This document shows, piece after piece, positions 1 through 5,220 of a DNA stretch of 10,090 nt. Position 1 is the first letter of the stretch, and the number at the start of each line of letters is the position of its first letter. This DNA comes from Endomicrobiia bacterium (GTDB lineage: Bacteria; Elusimicrobiota; Endomicrobiia; Endomicrobiales; Endomicrobiaceae), in contig BNVZ01000039.1 of assembly GCA_025998475.1 (NCBI GenBank), positions 1 through 10,090 of the forward strand, read 5' to 3'. The notes beneath the pieces were generated by a model, which did no database searches, was not told the origin of the DNA, and worked only from the letters and a program-made list of their open reading frames with translations. The translations under genes were made by a program, and so were the position numbers.

Positions 1-551
1 GTATCGATCATATAGTGTGCGAAAACAATCATTATTATTACAAAGATCATGATAATGGATGGACACATTGCAACTGTGGTCTATATGCAGTAAAAAGACT
101 GCTCTTTGTCTTAGGTAAACATGGTATCGTTGATAAAGACTTGTGGTATAGATATACTGATAGCCAGTTAAGAGAGATGCTCTTGGAAATACCAGAACGC
201 GACAGAGAAACTAATCAAAACGTAACGATACGTTCAAATACTCTTAAAACATTGATGGAGGATCTTGGCGTTCCTGATGATCACTGTAGAATATATGGAA
301 GAACGGGCCTCATACTAGATGCAAGCACTGTTAGTGAATCTGTGCAATTCGCTGTAAATCGACATGAGGATGCCATGAAAGATTTGGAAGAATATAACAG
401 AGGAGTCAGGACAGCACTTGATTTTGAAGAATATGAGGGACAGAGAAAAGAGCGCCTGGAAGAGAGAGAGAGAAAAGAAACAGAAGCAATAAAGTTTTGG
501 AAAAGGATAGAGAGGGAACACAAAGAAAAAATAAGAAGGATGTTGCATTAG
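1..551 (+). CDS. Unrecognised protein, 5' end cut off; Cys/Gly motif and charged helical tail
   Basis: The frame is open to the left edge, and the GTG at 15 has no ribosome binding site, so the gene most likely starts upstream. Counting from that GTG, 178 residues are visible. Residues 14-30 hold an NGWTHCNCGLYAVKRLL motif with Cys19 and Cys21 directly before Gly. From about residue 105 to the stop the chain is dense in Glu, Arg and Lys and looks like a long helix or coiled coil. I do not recognise the family. The x-G-x-x-x-C-x-C-G-hydrophobic-Tyr pattern loosely recalls the nucleophile region of papain-fold proteases such as Ulp1-like C48 peptidases. In those, the catalytic His and Asp precede the Cys, so here they would lie outside the window; this is only inference. 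No membrane segment is visible. The gene stands alone, with an unrelated exported protein 286 bases downstream. Confidence 0.7.
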   Translation, partial: IDHIVCENNHYYYKDHDNGWTHCNCGLYAVKRLLFVLGKHGIVDKDLWYRYTDSQLREMLLEIPERDRETNQNVTIRSNTLKTLMEDLGVPDDHCRIYGRTGLILDASTVSESVQFAVNRHEDAMKDLEEYNRGVRTALDFEEYEGQRKERLEERERKETEAIKFWKRIEREHKEKIRRMLH

Positions 552-569
552 GCTCAAAGTAGATCTTAT

Positions 570-582
570 GGCAAGACTTGCC
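570..582. repeat. 13-bp palindrome GGCAAG-A-CTTGCC
   Basis: A perfect inverted repeat with a one-base centre sits 19 bases after the stop of the first gene. As RNA it could form a 5-bp stem with a 3-base loop. No T-run follows directly, so it is a weak terminator candidate. A protein-binding site is equally possible. Confidence 0.4.
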
Positions 583-675
583 CCCTGAGGGATTGTGTAA
601 AGCCTTTTTTAGTTTACGATTAGTCTATCTTGATGCTGCAAGATATATTCTAAATCATTTACAAACGGTTTTGCC

Positions 676-704
676 TTGATAAAGCTTACAGTAGCGCTTA
701 AAAT
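676..704 (+). promoter_or_regulatory. Candidate sigma70 promoter, TTGATA-17-TAAAAT
   Basis: A TTGATA box (676-681) and a TAAAAT box (699-704) are separated by exactly 17 bases; each matches the consensus at five of six positions. Transcription would start near 711, giving an untranslated leader of about 127 bases before the GTG at 838. AT-rich DNA yields such matches by chance, so this is a prediction only. Confidence 0.45.
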
Positions 705-822
705 TATGTCTTTTTCAAGAACTTTTTTCACTTTTTTAAACGTTGATTAGTATACTGAACTTGCAAATTAATCTTATTAATTTTGATATTGTGGTAAGGA
801 TGTTTGATCGTAAAATTCGAGT

Positions 823-830
823 AAAAGGAG
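823..830 (+). promoter_or_regulatory. Ribosome binding site fixing a GTG start
   Basis: AAAAGGAG lies 7 bases before the GTG at 838. This decides the start, because the GTG is followed at once by a textbook signal peptide (Met-Lys-Lys then a hydrophobic core). Confidence 0.75.
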
Positions 831-837
831 AGTATCA

Positions 838-1341
838 GTGAAGAAGTGTAAAGCAGTAATGATGGGAGCGGTTGTTTTATCTGGACTTGTATTTAGTTCA
901 ACTGAGGTTTGGGCCAATCAAGATGATGAACTTAGGTATGCTCAACTTAGGGGTGAGCGTCAGCAATATCTGGAGCAGGCTAGGGTTCTTAGAGTTGAGG
1001 CTGTAGATCCTGGACAAATTGCGGCAAACCATCATGCTCACGGTATGCAATCGTGTGTTGAGCATTATAAAGCCGCTAGAAGAAAAATTCAAGAAGCTCA
1101 TAAATTTGAGCTCAAGGCCATGGAAGTTGACTTTAATATAACGGCTGTAGGACTGGCAGCAAAGCGGCGCGATGAAAATTTAACCGAGGATCAGTATAAT
1201 GAGATTAGAAAGAGGTTTGAAGCAGATGAGGTAGATTTGGGAACTGGGATAAAACTGTCTTCGCATGAAGCTGAATTGGTTAAAATGAGGAATGATGAGA
1301 AGCAAGCATGCTCCGCTTTAAACATAGCTTGGGTTGAGTAG
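838..1341 (+). CDS. Exported protein of unknown function with signal peptide, 167 aa
   Basis: The N-terminus is a Sec signal peptide: basic MKKCK, a hydrophobic core over residues 7-19, and a Val-Trp-Ala/Asn cleavage site after Ala26. The mature protein, about 141 residues, is hydrophilic, rich in Glu, Lys, Arg and Ala, and looks mostly helical. It should therefore be periplasmic or secreted. It has exactly two Cys in the mature part (73 and 158), which could form one disulfide in an oxidising compartment. A His-rich patch (Asn-His-His-Ala-His) lies at 64-68. No lipobox, later membrane segment or known catalytic motif is seen, and I do not recognise the family. The start is a GTG backed by a strong ribosome binding site, and a good promoter lies 127 bases upstream of it. 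No operon partner is evident; the next gene begins 387 bases later. Confidence 0.8.
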   Translation: MKKCKAVMMGAVVLSGLVFSSTEVWANQDDELRYAQLRGERQQYLEQARVLRVEAVDPGQIAANHHAHGMQSCVEHYKAARRKIQEAHKFELKAMEVDFNITAVGLAAKRRDENLTEDQYNEIRKRFEADEVDLGTGIKLSSHEAELVKMRNDEKQACSALNIAWVE

Positions 1342-1389
1342 ACTAGAAGATAAATGGAAGTTTACTCACCGCTCCTTTTAGTGGTATCA

Positions 1390-1476
1390 GTCAGTAGAAA
1401 TGACGGTTATTTATTAAAGCAATAGATAAGTCAGTAAGCAAAGTGTGATAAGCACCAAGCGCTAGAAAAGTCAGTA
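1390..1476. repeat. Three GTCAGTA heptamers spaced exactly 40 bp
   Basis: GTCAGTA occurs at 1390, 1430 and 1470. The second and third copies also share about ten of the preceding bases (pattern AAGC-n-n-TAGA-n-AA). The 40-bp step is not a multiple of three, so it does not reflect a protein repeat. It is near four helical turns, which would put the sites on roughly one face of the DNA. Regulatory binding sites are possible, as is chance. Confidence 0.4.
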
Positions 1477-1668
1477 CAATAAATGTAAAGATAAAAAAGA
1501 TGAGGGAGGCAAGGATGGGGAATTTATAATGTTCATTATCCTTTCTTTCTCCTCTCTTTTTTTTACCAAGTATGATATTCTGATTCTTTTTTCGTATTGT
1601 TCTACATGATATGACGCCAAAACTTGACACAGGCCATGAAAATTGTGTAAGCTCCCTGGTGTTTGTGT

Positions 1669-1697
1669 TTGAACTTGTGGCACTGTGGATGTATGCT
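1669..1697 (+). promoter_or_regulatory. Candidate promoter of the repeat lipoprotein, TTGAAC-17-TATGCT
   Basis: TTGAAC (1669-1674) and TATGCT (1692-1697) are 17 bases apart, each matching the sigma70 consensus at four of six positions. The predicted start near 1704 gives a leader of about 25 bases containing the GAGGAAA-type ribosome binding site before the ATG at 1729. A better -35 match (TTGACA at 1624-1629) lacks a good partner. Confidence 0.35.
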
Positions 1698-1728
1698 ACG
1701 TCAAAAAAACTAAGATAGAGGAAACATT

Positions 1729-2580
1729 ATGACAAAAACAAAATTATTAAATTCATCTTCATTTATTTTACTTGGTTTTTTGGTTTTAAGTTCCTGCGAT
1801 AAAAAGAACGCTTTTCTTGTAAACAGAAGGACAGCTACTTCAGAGAAAATAAGAGAAATAGAAGAAAGAAAAAGAGCAAAAACTACACCAACTCCAGCTA
1901 TCTCTCCAATTCCAACCCTTCAAGAACTCGTCAATGCCATCCCAGACCTCTCCGACGAAGTCCGCCGCCGCCTCATCAATGCCCTCTCTGACCCCAACCT
2001 CTTCCCCAACGACCGCCTCGTCGACCTCTTCAAAGCCCTCTGTGACTCCAGCATCTTCGACACCGACCGCCTCAGCTTTATCAATGCCCTCTGTGACTAC
2101 TACATCCACGACAACGACCGCCGCGTCAACCTCTTCAAAGCCCTCTCTGACTCCAGCATCTCCAACGAAGCCCGCATCAGCTTCATCAAAGCCCTCTCTC
2201 ACCCCTACCTCACTGACGCCCGCCGCCGCTTCATCAAAACCCTCTCTGACCCCAACCTCCACGACAACGACCGAATGAACTTCATCAAAGCCCTCTCTGA
2301 CCACAGCATCTCCAACGCAGCCCGCCTCAACTTCATCAAAGCCCTCTGTGACCGCAACATCTCCAACGCAGCCCGCCTCAACTTCATCAAAGCCCTCTGT
2401 GACCCCGCCCTCACCGACTACAACGGCCGCCTCAACTTCATCCGTGCCTTCACTCACCCCAACCTCACCTACGACCGCCGCCGCAGCCTCATCAATGCCT
2501 TCTCTGACCCCAACCTCTCCGACGACCGCCGCCGCAACCTCATCAACGATCCCTTTGGCATTGCCCTTGAAAATTCGTAA
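1729..2580 (+). CDS. Repeat lipoprotein, about twelve 17-residue repeats, 283 aa
   Basis: Residues 1-23 are a lipoprotein signal: basic start, hydrophobic core, and a Leu-Ser-Ser-Cys lipobox with Cys23 as the lipidated residue. Asp follows the Cys; in enterobacteria Asp at +2 favours retention in the inner membrane, but the rule may not hold here. Residues 24-63 are a charged linker (Glu/Arg/Lys) and then a Pro/Thr-rich spacer. Residues 67-270 are about twelve tandem units of 16-18 residues. The consensus is close to FIKALSDPNLSDDRRRN: a short amphipathic helix, an Asp-Pro-Asn turn and an Asp/Arg-rich segment. This suggests an elongated helical solenoid for binding a partner. I do not recognise the family. 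Start: ATG with an AGAGGAAA ribosome binding site. Codon use changes sharply at about codon 64, from AT-rich to almost all C-ending codons (CTC, ATC, GAC, AAC, CGC). The gene is alone in its unit. Confidence 0.8.
   Translation: MTKTKLLNSSSFILLGFLVLSSCDKKNAFLVNRRTATSEKIREIEERKRAKTTPTPAISPIPTLQELVNAIPDLSDEVRRRLINALSDPNLFPNDRLVDLFKALCDSSIFDTDRLSFINALCDYYIHDNDRRVNLFKALSDSSISNEARISFIKALSHPYLTDARRRFIKTLSDPNLHDNDRMNFIKALSDHSISNAARLNFIKALCDRNISNAARLNFIKALCDPALTDYNGRLNFIRAFTHPNLTYDRRRSLINAFSDPNLSDDRRRNLINDPFGIALENS
1927..2538 (+). repeat. 51-bp tandem coding repeat, about 12 copies, GC-rich and C-skewed
   Basis: Units are 48, 51 or 54 bp, always a multiple of three, so length changes keep the frame. 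Adjacent units starting at 2281 and 2332 are nearly identical, pointing to recent duplication. Line 1981-2040 has 38 G+C in 60 (31 C, 7 G), against roughly 27-40% in nearby genes. Because the unit is in frame and stop-poor, two other frames also stay open across it; those are consequences of the repeat. Confidence 0.85.
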
Positions 2581-2614
2581 AAATTATGTTTCATTATTTT
2601 TAATATTTCGGATG

Positions 2615-2632
2615 AGGTAACTCTATTTACCT
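2615..2632. other. Hairpin, 6-bp stem, after the repeat lipoprotein
   Basis: AGGTAA and TTACCT flank a six-base loop, 35 bases past the lipoprotein stop. No T-run follows, so it is at best a weak transcript end or an RNA-stabilising stem. Confidence 0.35.
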
Positions 2633-2799
2633 AATGATGATCAATTTTAACGATTAACTCAAGTATTTTTCGCGTCTTCAACTACACAATCTATTAATAA
2701 AACATGTAATGAATATATTGCCATTTGCTGCCCTCAACTGCCCATAAAAATAGTTATTTTGTCCTCCTTTGGTGTGTGTCCGTGTGTCATTTTTAAGGT

Positions 2800-2818
2800 C
2801 CCTAGGAAACGTCTAGGG
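2800..2818. other. Hairpin CCCTAG/CTAGGG with alternative pairings
   Basis: CCCTAG (2800-2805) and CTAGGG (2813-2818) pair around a 7-base loop. The same bases can pair differently with downstream sequence: AAACG (2807-2811) with CGTTT (2827-2831), and GTCTA (2811-2815) with TAGAC (2834-2838). Mutually exclusive stems in a gene-free stretch could mean a structured RNA or a protein-binding site. No known RNA family is recognised. Confidence 0.35.
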
Positions 2819-3060
2819 CATTGCGGCGTTTGTTAGACAATCATATGTGTATAGAACTTATCCAAGCCATATTCAAGTGATTTATACATCATGACATAAC
2901 CCACAATCTTTGTCATATTCAAACACGCCTATTATGTCATCTCCAGTCATCTTGTATCTCTAAGAGTTTTGTTTCCGTAGCCTCTAAGGCCTATTACCTG
3001 CACTGTACATATTTCATTAGACCTCTTAATAACTAACATATAAAAGTACAATAGAAGTAT

Positions 3061-3213
3061 ATGAAACAGAAAAAGAAAGCAGGCGTGTCAGATAGAATGG
3101 GTTTAGTATTAATGGGAGTAAAGAAAGCATTTGATAAAACAAAGGATAGCAAGGACGTAAGAAAAGATAGGGGGAAGTGCCAAAAGATTCAAAATAGTCT
3201 AAAAGATAGATAA
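3061..3213 (+). CDS. Possible small basic protein, 50 aa, doubtful
   Basis: The ATG opens a 50-codon frame that is very rich in Lys, Arg and Asp and ends in TAA; it starts MKQKKKAGVSDRMGLVLMG. No hydrophobic segment or motif is seen. The upstream sequence offers only a weak AGAAG as ribosome binding site. The opposite strand is also open, with a Leu/Tyr-rich 65-codon frame that begins at a TTG. The plus frame is the more protein-like of the two, but this may be chance or a gene remnant. Confidence 0.25.
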   Translation: MKQKKKAGVSDRMGLVLMGVKKAFDKTKDSKDVRKDRGKCQKIQNSLKDR

Positions 3214-3517
3214 GTAATAGCAAAAGACCCTTTGGACTGCGATTTAACTTGGGTTTCAGGTATTTGTAATTCTAAAATTTAATACTCAAGTTGTGCGGGA
3301 GATCTATTGTAAGAAATCTCGTTCTGTTGTCCTTTAACGACGTTTTGCTGTTTTTATTTACTCATTACTCATGCATAACATGGAAAAGGATTTTTTATGT
3401 TTTCAGTGCCAAAAATCAGAACAAAGCCCCAACCGCAATGTTGGGAATAAAGTTAGCTCTGCATTATTTTTCTCAAAAGGGAAATGATAGAATGGATCTT
3501 TAGATAAACTCAAAACA

Positions 3518-3533
3518 ATACTCGATAGAGTAT
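3518..3533. other. Perfect hairpin, 6-bp stem with GATA tetraloop
   Basis: ATACTC and GAGTAT enclose GATA. It lies 68 bases before the terminator-like palindrome and is not followed by a T-run, so it may belong to the same short transcript. Confidence 0.35.
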
Positions 3534-3600
3534 CAATGGGAAAAATGATGTAAGATAGATTTTAAAACAAGATCTGTGTCCTTGCAAATGTCCCGACCGC

Positions 3601-3618
3601 AAGGCCATGGCCTTTTTT
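3601..3618 (+). terminator. Probable Rho-independent terminator
   Basis: The 14-base perfect palindrome AAGGCCATGGCCTT runs into six T residues (3613-3618). As RNA it gives a 5-bp GC-rich stem with a CATG loop and a U tail. The orientation would end a plus-strand transcript coming from the gene-poor stretch and insulate purF, whose start is 225 bases further on. The stem is short, so strength is uncertain. Confidence 0.5.
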
Positions 3619-3827
3619 ACTGCACCCCCTTATTTTACTAAAGAGGGACAAAAAAGAAACACGTCTATTTTGATCTTAACAGAAAACTTGAATTTATATC
3701 ATTTTATATGTACCATAACCATGAACTAGTTGGTTAAATCTTCAAAATTAAAAGACAAGAAAATGAAGGTCAATGTGCGCTTAAAAAAGCGTATGATGGA
3801 CTGTACTTTTCGTTGTTTTAAAGAGAG

Positions 3828-3834
3828 AAGGAGG
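3828..3834 (+). promoter_or_regulatory. Strong ribosome binding site of purF
   Basis: AAGGAGG lies 8 bases before the ATG at 3843, an almost perfect match to the anti-Shine-Dalgarno sequence. It fixes the start so that Cys is residue 2, as the enzyme chemistry requires. Confidence 0.8.
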
Positions 3835-3842
3835 GCCTATTT

Positions 3843-5207
3843 ATGTGTGGAATAATTGGTGTTGAAAATAATGATGGTGCTGCTGTTTTAACTGCAGCAG
3901 GTCTCCTTACTTTACAGCATAGAGGTGAAGAGTCTGCAGGCATTACAATAAGCGGCAAAGAAAAAATGAAGACTTTTAAGGAAATGGGTCTTGTTTCAAG
4001 AATTTTTAATGAAGAAACATTAAATAAGCTTCCCGGAACTGCAGCTATAGGCCATGTTCGCTATACGACTTCGGCAAAAAGTTCTCTTACGAATGCTCAG
4101 CCTTTTCAGATAAATTGTATCCATGGAAATATTGCCGTAGCCCATAACGGTAACATTACAAATTTTTTTAAGATAAGACATATGCTTTTGAAGAAAGGCG
4201 CAATTTTTAGCCATACTTCCGATACAGAAATACTTCTTCATCTTATTGCTATGTCTAAAGGAGATCTTGCAAATATAGTCGCAGACTCAATTCGTAAACT
4301 TGAAGGGGCTTTTTCCCTTGTAATTCTTAAAGATAAAATTCTTATAGGCGCAAGGGACGAGCATGGTTTTAGACCTTTGGCTTTGGGTAAACTAGATAAC
4401 TCGTATATACTTTCTTCAGAAAGCGCTGCAATTGAAGTTATAGGCGGTACGTATTTAAGGGATATAGATCCAGGTGAAATTATTGTTATAGAAAACGGGC
4501 GGATCAAAAAATCTTTCTTTTATAAAAAACCTAAAGAACAATGTACTTGTATTTTCGAGCAGGTTTACTTTTCAAGATCAGACAGTATAATGTTTGGAAA
4601 ATCCGTAAAAGAGGCAAGAATAAAGATGGGAGAATATCTTGCCTGCCAAATGAAGAATGTTAAGGCAGATATTGTTATGCCAGTTCCTGATACAGGCTAT
4701 TTCGCCGCTCTTGGTTTTTCAAGAACTTCAAACATAATGTTTGAAAACGGTTTTGTAAGAAATCACTACGTAGGAAGATCCTTTATAAAACCTTCACAAA
4801 ACTTAAGAGATTTAACCGCGAAACTTAAGTTGCGTCCTATAAAAGAAGTCGTTAATGGTAAAAAAATAGTGCTTGTAGATGATTCTATAGTAAGAGGTAC
4901 AACGTCAAAAAGACTTATAAGCATTTTAAGAGAAGCCGGTGCAAAGAAAATACATTTTGCATTGTCATGTCCTGCTATAATAAGTTCATGTTATTACGGA
5001 ATCGATACTCCAAGCAAAGAACATTTGATAGCAGCCAATAAATCGATAGAAGAAATGAGAAAGTATTTAGATCTAGATAGTTTAACTTTTTTAAGTTTAG
5101 ACAATCTTGTTAAAGCTTGTTCTTGCAACAATAAAAAGGAAAAGCTTTTCTGTACATCATGTTTTACAGGAAAATATCCTACAAAAATTTCAAAAGAGTG
5201 CATATAA
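3843..5207 (+). CDS. purF: Amidophosphoribosyltransferase, Fe-S type
   Basis: PurF makes 5-phosphoribosylamine from PRPP and glutamine, the first committed step of purine synthesis, in the cytoplasm. The glutaminase domain (about 2-230) starts with the Cys2 nucleophile in MCGIIGV and shows HRGEESAG (26-33), GHVRYTT with Arg73, HNGN (101-104) and Ser-Asp-Thr-Glu with Asp127. The phosphoribosyltransferase domain follows, with VPDTGYF (281-287) and the PRPP loop VLVDDSIVRGTTS (343-355). Cys236, Cys383, Cys437 and Cys440 stand at the places of the four 4Fe-4S ligands known in the Bacillus enzyme, including the C-terminal FCTSCFTG. Bacillus PurF has a short propeptide before the Cys; here Met alone precedes it. 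A usually conserved Pro-Pro after the PRPP loop reads Pro377-Ala378. At 454 residues the length is normal. pyrG follows after 13 bases, so the two are probably one operon. Confidence 0.97.
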   Translation: MCGIIGVENNDGAAVLTAAGLLTLQHRGEESAGITISGKEKMKTFKEMGLVSRIFNEETLNKLPGTAAIGHVRYTTSAKSSLTNAQPFQINCIHGNIAVAHNGNITNFFKIRHMLLKKGAIFSHTSDTEILLHLIAMSKGDLANIVADSIRKLEGAFSLVILKDKILIGARDEHGFRPLALGKLDNSYILSSESAAIEVIGGTYLRDIDPGEIIVIENGRIKKSFFYKKPKEQCTCIFEQVYFSRSDSIMFGKSVKEARIKMGEYLACQMKNVKADIVMPVPDTGYFAALGFSRTSNIMFENGFVRNHYVGRSFIKPSQNLRDLTAKLKLRPIKEVVNGKKIVLVDDSIVRGTTSKRLISILREAGAKKIHFALSCPAIISSCYYGIDTPSKEHLIAANKSIEEMRKYLDLDSLTFLSLDNLVKACSCNNKKEKLFCTSCFTGKYPTKISKECI

Positions 5208-5220
5208 AAAGGCTATTAAA

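Larger units (their letters stand above)
552..837. other. Intergenic region with a candidate promoter for the exported protein
   Basis: No coding frame of note lies here. The left end has a short palindrome (570-582) and a CCC-TGA-GGG mini inverted repeat just after it, then an AT-rich stretch with a good sigma70-like promoter at 676-704. No classical hairpin plus T-run follows the first gene; the T-run at about 603-609 is detached from any strong stem. The second half is AT-rich leader sequence ending in a strong ribosome binding site at 823-830. Confidence 0.6.
1342..1728. other. Intergenic region, 387 bp, with spaced heptamers and a candidate promoter
   Basis: No convincing gene. The first part carries three GTCAGTA heptamers at a 40-bp spacing (1390-1476). 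A minus-strand frame (1630 to 1391) would encode 79 residues with a hydrophobic stretch of about 30, but its only start is a GTG without a ribosome binding site. An imperfect hairpin with AAGGAT/ATCCTT arms spans about 1512-1544, with a T-rich tract some bases further on (about 1558-1565). A candidate promoter for the lipoprotein lies at 1669-1697. Confidence 0.55.
2581..3842. other. Long gene-poor stretch, 1.26 kb, with hairpins and ORF scraps
   Basis: No convincing full gene is present on either strand. It holds hairpins at 2615-2632, 2800-2818 and 3518-3533, a probable terminator at 3601-3618, a 50-codon plus-strand ORF at 3061-3213 without a good ribosome binding site, and two overlapping minus-strand scraps between 2950 and 2833. 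A 9-base direct repeat (CATATTCAA) occurs twice around 2869-2921. The part from 3619 to 3827 is the AT-rich leader of purF; a weak promoter-like pair, TTGAAT (3688-3693) and TACCAT (3711-3716), is 17 bases apart. Decayed genes or a non-coding RNA are both possible. Confidence 0.6.

Noticed and set aside
1391..1630. Minus-strand ORF of 79 codons with a hydrophobic segment
   Set aside because: Only a GTG start without a ribosome binding site; the hydrophobic stretch can arise from AT-rich DNA, and it overlaps the lipoprotein upstream region.
1840..2457. Long minus-strand ORF of 205 codons opposite the repeat lipoprotein
   Set aside because: It mirrors the in-frame 51-bp repeat. It has no signal, no ribosome binding site and no independent codon bias; the plus frame has a lipobox and C-ending third positions.
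3026..3223. Minus-strand Leu/Tyr-rich ORF of 65 codons
   Set aside because: TTG start, biased composition, and antisense to a Lys-rich plus frame; typical of a shadow frame.
3291..3503. Plus-strand ORF of 70 codons starting at TTG, with an NKAPTAMLGIK stretch faintly like the end of some transposases
   Set aside because: No ribosome binding site, a TTG start, no catalytic residues, and the resemblance is too short to support a transposase remnant.
3619..3842. Purine riboswitch ahead of purF
   Set aside because: I looked for the conserved purine aptamer core and saw no matching junction sequence.
5107..5220. Upstream extension of the pyrG frame into purF
   Set aside because: The CTP synthase family starts at the MTKYIFITGG position, which has its own ribosome binding site; the extension overlaps purF coding sequence.
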